This document shows positions 1 to 10,825 of a DNA stretch of 64,000 nucleotides, piece after piece. The notes beneath the pieces are model-generated. The model had not been told where the DNA came from and made no database searches. It worked only from the letters and a program-made list of their open reading frames with translations. Each line of letters begins with the position of its first letter. Position 1 is the stretch's first letter. Source of the DNA: Membranipora membranacea (Eukaryota; Bryozoa; Gymnolaemata; Cheilostomatida; Membraniporidae); the NCBI GenBank assembly GCA_914767715.1, contig OU612074.1, positions 17,158,062 through 17,222,061 of the forward strand, written 5' to 3'. The translations under genes and the position numbers were made by a program.

Positions 1-472
1 GAACATTTTCTCGCAGTAATGCTATTTTTAGACCAAAGCTATGTTAGACCCTCTTTTTTATCAAAATTGCACTTACCGAAGAAGAGTAAAACATGGGACA
101 AAAGTTCGCCATTACGTTCATATTTGATATAGCTCAATTCAAGGCTAGCAAACACCTCAACTTTATACCCTAAGCCTATAAACTCAGCTAGCAAAGATTA
201 AGAGAGCTAGCTAAAGTTTTCAGCACTTTTCAGAAAATCTTTCATGGCACCACCAGCAGCATGTAACAGGTTAGGGTGGTCAAGTGTTGAGGAATTGTGA
301 TTGTCTTCTCTTTGGAGAAGAGGAGATAATCACCTTAAACTCTCAAGCTATTTATGTTTTAGCGTCAACTTTTTATTGTTTTCCAAAATATTTTTATAAA
401 TTTACTTTTTTATTCAACCATGGCAACCATTGCAAATTTATAAATATTATGCAGATTTGATATCATACAAGA
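1..472. other. intergenic, nothing recognised
   Basis: AT-rich sequence with no convincing exon, RNA gene or repeat. It lies beyond the 3' end of the cytochrome P450 gene and just before a LINE remnant. Confidence 0.5.
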
Positions 473-877
473 TTGATGTTGTTTGTTTATTTTACTTTCA
501 GTTTATCTATTGTCACCTTATATATGAGATCAATATCATTGGCAACTTGTCCTGCAATAATGCCCTCAATAGATTATTTTTGTTGCAAAAAACGGGCTAT
601 ACGCATTATCGCCAATGTGCATTACATTCCATATTATCTCATTCCATCCGAATCCGTTACACAATTATTACAACTTCTACCTCTTCCTAAGCTTGTTTGT
701 TATTTCACATCACTTTTTGCTCATAAGATGAGCAATTTGTTGACACCTCCATTTATATATAGAGGATTTAAAAACACTACCAAGTTCAAATTTCGTGATA
801 AACATTTACTTTTATATCACACTGACAATCTAAGATACAAAGTTTCTGTTGCATGCAATTCTTCACCGTTACATTAG
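473..877 (+). mobile_element. decayed LINE reverse-transcriptase C-terminal fragment
   Basis: A 134-codon open stretch holds KKRAIRIIANVHY near residue 40, followed by a pattern of leucines and aromatics. In Jockey/CR1-like non-LTR retrotransposons the region just after the reverse transcriptase domain typically reads 'LQKRAIRII.N..Y'. No catalytic YADD block and no endonuclease are present, so only the tail of the ORF survives. I infer a dead 5'-truncated copy. Family assignment rests on this short motif alone. Confidence 0.55.
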
Positions 878-1892
878 AGATCTAAATCTAAATTCCGCTC
901 ATTTAAAACATCACTTTTCAACCATATATTATCAACTTGACCAACATCATTGATGATATTATTTCCTTTCTGTTTCTTTCTTTGTTTCACTTTTTTTTTC
1001 TGACACTGAGTGCAAAGCATTTTGAATGAGATGACTTTGGTTGCCAATAAAAGTATATTTTCATCACGGATCTAACCATCATAGACCAAAATCGCTGTAT
1101 CTCAATGACTTCGAATTTAGCTGAGCGCGGATTTGTGTGCACCATAGAAACATCTCCCAGTGCATATTCAGCTCAATGACTGCCAGCAGTAAGATACATG
1201 CACTTGTAATTAGGAGTCTGTAGTTAAACCACCTGATGCATCTTTGAAGTTTCAGCATGATTTCTTATCATGGAAATAGAAGCAATTTTCTAGGACGAGC
1301 TGAGAGGTGAAAATTTCGTTGGACCTAACTCAAGTTAAAATTCCGATGGAAACCTCCTCATAATTCACCTCATTCGAATTGAGAGGGATTCAGTACATTG
1401 TACAAGTAACATTTGAATGTTTTGGGGTGAATTAGAATTCTAATTACCTGAGTCATTTCACATTCTCACAAAGTCTCACACTATCTCACTATCCTCACGT
1501 CATAGTAAACTATAATTATTATGATACTAAACCTGGCCCTGGTTTGCAATGAGAATTTGAGGCAAAAGTATCAAATAAATTGCGTTGCATTGTACTGCAT
1601 GGAACCATGGATAGAAAAACAGTTGTTGAACATGACCATAGGCTGTTGCACTAGAGAACATAAAACAAAGACTTGCTGGTTAAACAGAGAGTATTAACAG
1701 TTGACTTAAATATAGAATTTACCTATAACATAAAAATTCATGATTTTGTTTTAAAAAAAAAAACGCTTCATCGGTCCCAAACTTGCCTAACAACAAAATA
1801 AAAATGTAAATAAAGGACAATAAATCAGTATAAAAAAATAGAAACAGCTGTTTTGCATAGATTCGTGCTTTTTTGTCTGAACTTCTCATTAT
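878..1892. other. intergenic, nothing recognised
   Basis: No supported exon in this kilobase. A probable polyadenylation region of the minus-strand P450 should lie in its right half, but I could not pick a single signal. Confidence 0.4.
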
Positions 1893-1960
1893 TCAATGTG
1901 TTGGCTCTGATTGGCTGATTTCCGACCCGACAGCCAATCAGATCAGAGCTAACACATTGA
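1893..1960. repeat. imperfect inverted repeat in the P450 3' UTR
   Basis: The left arm (1893-1917) and right arm (1931-1960) are complementary except for a three-base insertion and one mismatch, with a loop of about 13 bases. It begins seven bases beyond the P450 stop codon, so it should be transcribed as a stem-loop in the 3' UTR. Confidence 0.7.
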
Positions 1961-1966
1961 CTAGAA

Positions 1967-3673
1967 CTACCTTCTCTCAAATATGATATCAAAAGCCATC
2001 GGAGCATTAACTAATGAACAGTATCCATCCAGGCTCAGCTTCTGCCCATGTGGAGACGACACCTTAAACTTCTGCATGAATGTCGTGAAGAACAGCATGA
2101 GCTCCATTTTAGCCAGACCCTTACCTAGGCAAGATCTTCTTCCTGCAGCATCAATGATAAATCACATTATACATTGACTGCATTTGTATTTTTAGGCACT
2201 AAGTTTATCAGGGTAGGTTAGATCCATTTGCCAGAATGACTTGTGTGAGGGGAGCAACTTCGAATTCAGGCAAATAGATCAAAATTGATCTATTTGTACT
2301 CGGCAGCGATGTTGCCTTAGAGGCCTAAAAATGCACTTAGAATTACAATAAAATTTCCCTACTGACGCTGTGCAAGCCCTTCAACTAGCACATCATATGA
2401 AAGTTTTCTAATCTCATCATCAGGGAATGCAGCTAAACTTGCAAATTTTCAAGTAGTTATATCAGGCTGATGACGTAAGCCCAACACTAGAAATCCCGCA
2501 GGAGAGCTAAGGGATTTTGGTTATATATGTTGGGGACCCGTTCTCAAATCAGTCAAATAACTTTTTGAAGTTTTTTATGTTATCTTTACGCCTGACGGTA
2601 TAGAAAAACTCAACAAGATCAATGCGAAGCTTTGTTAGCATTGTAGTGTAGCTTATAATTCACAGATGAACCAGTTCATTACAAACTTACCAAGTCCAAA
2701 TGGCATAAATCTCTCTTTTTTCAGTTTGACATCACCCTCTAAAAACCTGTCAGGGTTGAACTCTCTCGGATTCTCATACACTTCCTCATCCCATAGAACA
2801 GAGGCCATATTTAGCGTCACCTCAGCTCCTGCTGGTATAATCTACCAAATGAGAGAAAGAGATTTACGCATACTGTAATACCTCACTTATAAGGCACCAG
2901 CCTTATAAGTGGAGCGCCTCCCTTGGAAAAAATTAAAATGTTCCAGTTATAAGGCACCCCACAGCTATAAGTCATCCTTTTGGAAAAACACTGTCCTCAA
3001 CAATGGGATTAGAACTCACAACGCATGTACTCAAGGCAGACGCTGCTACCATTGAGCTATTCAGCTTCGCCTGTACTAAACGGTTTTGGTCCATTCTTAT
3101 ATAAGGCACGCACCCTATATGTGAGGTATTACGTTACAATATGAAAATGAGCAACCAAGATCATTATGAACAAGCACCCGAAGAGATCGATTAAATCCAG
3201 TAGTGTGCAGCCATAAAGATTATGCAGCAACAAAGATCACATCACTTTAATACACTGTTATTGAATTTATTATCTCGGGTGATTCCAATATTTCCACCAA
3301 TCAAATCTGACATTTAGTTCCTCATTGGTAATGATGATACTCGGAAATGAATCATCAATATTACTAAGAAATTTATTAATAGCAAACAAGTGATAGTATT
3401 GCAGTTTTCTCACCACGCCTTCAATTTCTATATCTTTCTGCATAGTATGAGGCAGAGCGGTAGGAGCGATGTTACCTAGTCTCAGTATCTCCATTATTAC
3501 TACACTTGTGTACGGCAATATCAACCTGTCTTTATACTCTACATCTCGCTCTCCTAGAAAAGCGAAGCGATAAGGGTATTTAGTAATTAGCAATCGCGTG
3601 ATTGTTGTGTGCGATTTCATGACTATGCATCTATCTATCTATCTATAACGCTTTACCATTTCTTAGAGATACT

Positions 3674-3762
<89 letters not shown>

Positions 3763-6700
3763 TGAGCTCCAGCAACAGTTTATAAAACTCCAGACACTGC
3801 AGTCTCTTCCTTTGGTCCCAATCACAGACCTTGTGACCTTAACGCCCATCAAAAGACTTTAGGGTACCACCGGTAGCTACCCGCTGGCTGTCTATCTGAA
3901 TCAGTTCCTCAGGTAGGTAGTGTCAGAGTCCTTCTCTTTATGTGCAATACTGTCTTTATGCAAGGATCTCACGATTTTTGGCAGTTGACAAGCAGAGCTT
4001 GTTCCTCGGTCGCCAACTATGCATGAGTAGATCAGACATTGACCAGGTTGCTGGGAGTGGCACTCCATTATTGACCACCTCCGAATCAGGTCATTTGGAT
4101 ATGGTTGATAATTGAATATTGTTGTGAAAATTGTGGGCACTAATGTCGAGCATATGCCATTATGATGTAGTAGAATTATCTTCTCTTATTCTATGTGGTC
4201 ACAATTCCAAAACATGTATTGAATATTTGGTCTTGTTGATTTCCATATTTATTGTTTGCTGCATAAGACTTTTCCTGTCTGATGTATTGCCTTATTACAA
4301 AATTTGAGTTATGAGTTTGCATTTGAGAGGAAGTGAGCTCTGTAAATCTAAGTGATCAGACTAGTCTAGGGCTCAGGCTAATATTTGACAAGATCAATTT
4401 TGTATCAAGCTGTGTTCTTTCTCCCCCTTCCGTATGAGAGGGTGGGGAGGGGATAATGGAGAGGGATGTGTTCTGATTGGTTGAAGCCACTGACTCAAGG
4501 TCATACAAACTTTAGTAGCTCACAAACTCACATCACATTTCTACTGCATTATATCTGTGTATAATCTAAAGGGAATCATGAAATACAAAGAAATTTATCG
4601 AAAAGATAATTAAATAAATTTCAACAAATTGTAAAATATTAAAAAAATTACCAATTGTGTTATCGATTTCTTGCTGCAACCTCTGCTGGACTTCCGGCTT
4701 ATAACACATGAAGAGTAATGCCCATTGTAACGCTGTAGATGTTGTTTCTGCTCCAGTAGCATATAGATGCATGGTAGTGGCCCCTGCGTTACCATCTATT
4801 AAATATTGTTGGACAAATGTTCATTTCTTGACAACAGTAGTTATATTGCTAGCCTGCAACATTCCATAATATATAATAATAATTATATACACTTAATTGT
4901 TATTCAGGGCCTCTTCAGGGGCCAATGAGAATATGCTTACAGTAAGATCAAATCAACTATTTAAAATATGAGTTGGCAAGCTAGGGTAATGTATGATGAG
5001 CTCATCTCCATTAGCAGGATGGGTAGTGATCGGGATTTGAACCTGATGCTCTCATATGCGAAGTTTGAATCCTATCCACTACACCACCCTGCCTCCCAAT
5101 AGTAGGCGTGACAATTGACAGCAAATAATTGCGTGATAAATTTAGGACAAAGCTGTATAGGATGAATTCCTGGCTACATCCTGCAGCCATGAAACCTTGT
5201 GACATTGCATAATGTTAGAAAACATTCCTTGAATCCAGCAGACTGTTGTTACAGTAATGCTATGTTGGGTCTATAAATTATGGCTTGTGTCTATATATTA
5301 ATCAATTTGTTGTGTAGAAGTAAAAGAGCTCAGAGAACACCATCAATAAGGGGCAAAGTTATAATAAAGTTCTCTGCAGGCTAGGTTCTAGTTTATCCCT
5401 CCATTAATTTCATTGATGATTTTGACAATGAACTCAACATAACAATAATCAATATAAATACATCTACCTGTGAAGACATGACCGCAGTTGCCTTTATTCT
5501 CCTCCTTGATTCCATGAATTAGAAATCTATCGATGAAATCACGAGGGTGTTTCATGTCTATTGTCGCTCGATGCTCGTTCACCGAGCCCATAATCTGAGG
5601 TGTAACAAGTTCTGATGCTCTCAAGTCTGATTTGACTCCTGTCGTAAAAAAAAAATTGAGAAAAGTCAAGCAGTCTATTGAAAAGTTCTCTGATCTCATG
5701 TGTAGACTAAGATCTAGTTTGGCTGGATTTGGAACTGCTCCCCGCCATGGACAAGCCGCTTATCAGAAGTGGGGGCAGATTCGAATGCAGGCAAACTGAA
5801 TGAAACTTGATTTAGACAAGAGTAGCCTAGTCCATTGAATAATTGTCTCAGAAATCACGCTAGTCGTCAATGCAATTTCTTGTCTCAGTTAGATAGGTTT
5901 TGTCCTACATTCCTGGTGAAGAAGATCTTATCTGTGGATATTCAAGTGGTAGTCACTGGTCAGGTGCAGGGCAGGTGTGAGTTTAAGGATGCAGCTTTAA
6001 GGGCAGGACAGGCATTATCAGTACAATCATCAAGAATAAATTAGTAGGATATCGATCAAGAGCATGGCTAGTAAACTCAGATTTGATCTACCAGATGTAA
6101 AGATATACCAACACTTATCTCACCAAATCATTCACACAGAAAACTGTAATTTTATGACTTAAATACCTGTTAGGTCGCCAGGCATATACGCTACACCGGG
6201 GATATTTCTTGCAGCTGCCGCCCGAATTGCTGCGTGTACGCTGTCTCTAAAAGCATTCACCCACTGTACAAACTGCACATCGCCGTATTCTCTTCGATTA
6301 CTTAGTATCATTACTCCTGTGATGTTAGCTGTAGCTAGCATCATGCTATCCACCAGTTTAATCGATCTGCCCAGATTTGGAGTTACGAAGTGGTCTATAT
6401 AACAGTGGACCTCGTGCAGGATTGTTGGTTCAAGACTTGCCTTACCCATACCTTCAGATCGTAGGATGTTCAGAGCAAACGATCGTATCGTCTTCCAATG
6501 AGGGTAATCAGCGAATATCAGTCCTACAACCAAAACATTTGAATACATCTTGGTAAAGTTAATTTTTACAGATAAAATGCTTAAGTCCTGCTAGAGTTTC
6601 ATTTTGCCATCTAGGCTTGTTGGAAATTTATGCTGAATTTTTTATTTGTGACATTGCTGTATCAATTTGTTTAGAGAATTTGGTAAAATACCTTTAAAAG

Positions 6701-7996
6701 CTACATTGAAATTGTAAACATAAAGCCATAGATCATCGAATGATCATCTATTGTGCAACTTAGCGTAAGGCGCAATATAACCATTGCAATAAGCATGAAA
6801 AACTCTACCGGAAACAACTGTCAAACCCTATCCACCCAAAATCGTGAATTGCATGTTGCGTTGCAAGTTGCATTTCTGGTTTCATTTTTGTATAGGATGT
6901 CACCGGACTAATCGCCTTTAGTTGTTCTATTCTATGAATATTTCGTTGTACAAAATATTCTAGCTCTGTGACCAAATTTTAGTCACGAGTAGTAAAATCA
7001 TGTATCATCTTGCTATATCCATGGCATATGATACGTGATCTATAATCAAATCAAACTCTGCCCTGGATGTTGTTAGTGGCATTCCAGTACCAAACAGCAG
7101 GTTCCCCAATAAGAGAATGTCACTAAGAGCAACTGGGGCTACCTGGGCAACCTGGGAAACCTGACAGGGTTTGAGCACTTATAATATTCCTTCAATATTC
7201 AATAGAATTGTATTTTGAGTTTCTTTTGTTTTGACACCTGACAATTAAATAACGATTACACATTTTCTAGTTATTGTTGCATACCTGGAGTGTTTGTTGA
7301 GAACTCAGCCTGATTCTTAGGTAAAGCCTGAGCAGTTCTTGAGCTGGTATGATCAGCCTGAGTGACCAAGAGCTCCCTCATATTGTCATATCCTGAGAGG
7401 ATAACTCTTTTAATCCCACCGAATTCTACAGTATAGACCTGTAAATGCAAAATGTCAAGGTCAATATAAAATATTAATACAAAAGATTCATAGAAATAGA
7501 CAAGCGATTTCTATAAAAAAAAATATTGCAGACTGAATCTACAGATTAAACGGTCATGTTGGCACTGGATATTGTTAGAAGAATCTTGAATATATTCGGG
7601 CAGCAGTTTATATCAGAAAAGTTGAGTGATTTGAGCTGTTGAAAACTTGTTCATAATGCTTCCAAGATCGAAAATGTTTTCTATACAGGAGCCAAAATAA
7701 AGTCTTGTAACCACTGTAGTGGCCAGTAATGAGTGAAAACCATCTGTCTGCTGAGGAGCTCTTACACTCACATTGCCATACTTTTTCCTGCTGTCTTCCA
7801 TAAACTCAACCATGCTCAAGTTCTTAGTAACAAGTAGTTGTGGCACATTTCCGAGAATCGGTATAGTTGGCGGGCCTTTTGGCCACGCCACTTTAGTGTC
7901 TTTGTTCATGAAAACTGTTAATGCTGCTGCTGTGATCAGCAATGCTAGAGTAACTGGGTCCAGGAAAAGAAGCAGCAGTTGGGAAATAAACGCCAT
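1967..7996 (-). CDS. cytochrome P450, CYP2-clan-like, eight exons, complete
   Basis: Exons in coding order: 7772-7996, 7285-7438, 6167-6523, 5468-5638, 4652-4795, 3414-3553, 2691-2841, 1967-2142. All phases join and give 505 residues, a normal P450 length. Seen: an N-terminal membrane anchor, the proline hinge WPKGPPTIPILGN, C-helix WKTIR, I-helix TGAETT, K-helix EILR (ExxR), FNPDRF and the haem loop PFGLGRRSCLG, which fits FxxGxRxCxG and supplies the thiolate cysteine. One intron splits a codon inside the haem loop. The family catalyses NADPH-dependent monooxygenation of lipids, steroids or xenobiotics in the endoplasmic reticulum; the substrate here is unknown. Start: the ATG lies three bases after a splice acceptor, so a 5' UTR intron is likely. 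The first I-helix residue is Thr rather than Ala or Gly, which is a minor oddity. Looks functional. Confidence 0.93.
2211..2302. repeat. MITE-like element, family X (diverged copy)
   Basis: Contains the family's arm (gatccatttgcc...) and its inverted counterpart (gggagcaactt...gcaaatagatc). It sits between P450 exons 7 and 8. See the best copy at 26766-26872. Confidence 0.5.
2875..3132. mobile_element. inverted-terminal element with an internal tRNA-like segment
   Basis: The element starts with gtaatacctcac and ends with the exact complement gtgaggtattac, and both ends continue into TATA/AAGGC-like sequence. Inside, on the minus strand at about 3003-3065, lies a tRNA-like stretch with an A-box-like TAGCTCAATGGTAGCAG and a B-box-like AGTTCTAATCCC. 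It sits in the P450 intron between exons 6 and 7. I infer a nonautonomous element that carries, or has trapped, a tRNA-derived promoter. Confidence 0.55.
3676..3764. repeat. (CGTG)n microsatellite
   Basis: About 22 uninterrupted copies of a CGTG/GCGT tetranucleotide. It lies in the P450 intron between exons 5 and 6, just after a short (ATCT)n run. Long open frames on both strands here are products of the repeat, not genes. Confidence 0.97.
5021..5089 (-). repeat. tRNA-like sequence, probably a SINE head or tRNA pseudogene
   Basis: Read on the minus strand, the ends GGGTGGT and ACTACCC pair as a seven-base acceptor stem with one G-U. An A-box-like TGTAGTGGATAGG and a B-box-like GGTTCAAATCC are spaced as in a tRNA. 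The anticodon arm does not fold convincingly, and the copy sits in the intron between P450 exons 4 and 5. I therefore call it tRNA-derived rather than a working tRNA gene. Confidence 0.5.
5713..5816. repeat. MITE-like element, family X
   Basis: The outer ends ctagtttgg and the inverted acttgatttag, with ctgctcccc...gggggcag inside, match the foldback family X seen at 26.8, 47.3 and 51.5 kb. It lies in the P450 intron between exons 3 and 4. Confidence 0.55.
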
Positions 7997-10008
7997 CGTC
8001 TGTAAAATAAAAAACCCTAAATGAAACAAAACGAATCACCCCGATTAATGATATAAAATTGGTAACCTTTGTCATGAAACTACCAGCGGACCATTTCTGT
8101 CATTGAATGCCAAGCAACGCACAGACGCAGGATCAGTGTTCAATTTTATTGTACCTAAAACTAATATTGCATCTCAGTTGAAAATTGACAACTCTTCAAG
8201 CCTGATAAAATGAGTAATTAGGATACAGGAGTTACGAATTATAGAACATAGCTCAAGGGTGAGTAAGTCAATCCGCTTACCAGACTAATTCTGTACCACT
8301 AAAAATTGGTGTAAGTTGATCTTTGGCTTGCCAGCCTCTACTCTGTTCTGTTCAGCTACATCCAAGGTCAGAAATCAAGTTTAACAAGTTTTCTAGCAAC
8401 CCTATTACACACGTCATGTAAACAAATGATAAAGGCTTATAATTATTAGATAATTATGGGGGGTGTGTTGTGTGCAATGAGAGTCAGGTAGACCTAATCT
8501 ATACAATTACATCAGCTGTACATTTGACACCAGTAATTACAGTATCAATGTCAAAGAAAATTTAATGTCCCCCTGAATTTATATCATGGATGCTAGCCAT
8601 GTGGGTGTCCATTTTATTTAAACACCACCCAAATTTTCTGAGCAATTAATGACTTGTCTGAGCAATGTTCATTCAGAGCAAACCTAGACAAATCAGTCAT
8701 TTTGAACATATCTCATAAATTTGTAACTAAATCGACCCAGCCTCGTGAATCATTATTATTTAATCCTACCTAATGTTGTTAATTTGCAGTTTTGTTTGTC
8801 GCTCTTCACTTCTTTTTTTTCTTTTTTTCTTTGTATTCACGTAATTTATGCCACCATGCTTTCTTTATCCTACTCACTATGGAGTATGTAACACCCTACA
8901 TTCATATATTTTTACTCAAGTCATTTTTCTATATCTATGTTTATGTATGTGAGGTCCACAAGTTATTTTTAACTTACTTTAAATAATAACTTTAAGAAAA
9001 CCGCAATAAAAAATAAAAGCGACCTTCCTGAAATTTTCCCCTTATCTTGAGACTCTGTTCAGTCACCAATCTAGAGCATGATACCCCTAATGTGAGATGT
9101 ATTTTTTGTCTTATGACTTGATTCGATTTGATTACAATTTCAAGTCTGAGACACATATCAATTATTTAGATATAAGACTATATAATTTAAACAATTGTCA
9201 AATTGATATGGATTGACATGAGGTGATGCAATAGAAAAGGTTTCATATTAGTATGCTCGTTTTGTATTGGAAAGGATTGTGAGAGTATACATACTGCATG
9301 GTAAGACTGCCGAGTTTCATATTGCTAATTTCATTTCATTCTCCTGTGACATTTTATTATTGATCGCTGTACCATTTCACCTTTCAACCAAGTGTTGAGC
9401 GGGTTGTATGTCTGGGTTGGTTGCTGGTTAAGTTTGATCTTTCGATATTGATGCTCTTTGTCTTCACGATTGGTAGTAGAATGCAGAGTCATGATGTGCT
9501 GTCATTTGTCAGTAATTTTCTTGGTGTTTGGTCCTCCGAGTGATATTGTGTGTGCTGTGTTTTACCCGCATTTCTCCATCGCCTATGGTAGATAAGGGAG
9601 TACCACTACCAGCTACCCCGGCATGGGATTGAACAGATGGGAATGAGTCAAATATGTCTCCGTCAATAAGGTGACTGGATCAAGATAACCTTCCTTCAAG
9701 GTCAAAATTGTAATTCATGGTTTATTGTATTAATCTCCAACTCCAATCGCGAAGGGTTATGAGTTGTTCTAAGGTAACATGCAAGAAATCTTATATATTT
9801 ACTATTCAAATGAAAATCCTTCCATTCTCGTCACAGGATTAACAAGATAATAAGGACCTCGTTTTGAATTGGGTAGATGTATGATACATTACTCGTCCGA
9901 GGGTCTCTGTGACATGCATTTCATTATGGTGTCCGAAACTCAATGAAGGAATAACGCCAGCGATGAAGCAGATCCACCACCGTTCATCATAGAGGACACA
10001 CCATTAGA
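7997..10008. other. P450 upstream region and intergenic DNA
   Basis: The segment next to the P450 start should hold its promoter and a non-coding first exon, because a splice acceptor lies just before the ATG. I could not place that exon. The rest is AT-rich with no supported coding sequence. Confidence 0.4.
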
Positions 10009-10480
10009 ATGTTTTACAACAAATACCTTGGCACCACTCTATCTAACAAACTGAAATCCCATCCTAACACCAAGCTCCTGAGAGAAAGTGTCAGGAAGAA
10101 ACTCTTCATTATGCAAAAACTACAATTCCTTGGCACATCTGAGAAACTGGCCATGACATACTACAGAACCATTAGCGAGAGTAACATCATACACCATCTG
10201 CCAGTAATATACGTCACCTAACTGAAAAGGAAAAAGCCGCTCTCAACCACATCACCAAAATGGCGAGCAAACTGTCCAACACTTAAATACCCTCTCTCCT
10301 GACAACAGTAACTGGGCGCATTAAGATTAAAGCACTCCTTATGGTGGCCGACAGTTCTAGTTCGGGTCTCAAGCTAGACATCATCCCCTCTAGGTGTTAC
10401 AAGACGCTCGGCAACAGAACTAACTGCCGCGAATATTGTTACCAAAATATAGCTGCCAAAGCCCTCAACAATGCATTAAT
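10009..10480 (+). mobile_element. decayed LINE ORF2 3' end
   Basis: Translated pieces in shifting frames give NKYLGTTLSNKLK, then RKKLFIMQKLQFLGTS, HLTEKEKAALNHITKMASKL and finally SRCYKTLGNRTN followed by NIAAKALNN. This order (thumb region, then the tail with a GRRYR-like block before the stop) is characteristic of the C-terminus of CR1/Rex-like non-LTR retrotransposon polyproteins. At least two frameshifts or stops show it is dead. The tail runs into an ACAT-type microsatellite near 10655. Confidence 0.7.
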
Positions 10481-10825
10481 CTTGTCTTTTGTATTTTTAT
10501 ACTTTTATTCTGAATTTTGCATCATTATTCTCATTTGACATCATGTAGTTTTATACCCTTTATAATTTTGTGCATTTTTAGACAGAGTTCGAATCTTTTA
10601 AACATTTAACTTTTAAACATTATTATTTATGCAAATGAATCAATAAATGTACATACATACATATAGGTGTCAATATCAATGTCATCCAGATGGCAGTTCA
10701 CAGGTACAACTTGAGTGCTGATCCATTCCCTCATCTATGGGGTGATAATTTGAAACTTGCAAGCCAACATTTGTAACACAAACACATCAACTGTATATTT
10801 CAAGTTGGCCATTATCGCTCTGAAG

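Noticed and set aside
3643-3862. Open frames of CVRA or HART repeats on both strands
   Set aside because: They are translations of the (CGTG)n microsatellite and contain no other sequence feature.
5021-5089. Functional tRNA gene
   Set aside because: The acceptor stem and B box fit, but the anticodon arm does not fold well and it sits in an intron among other repeats.
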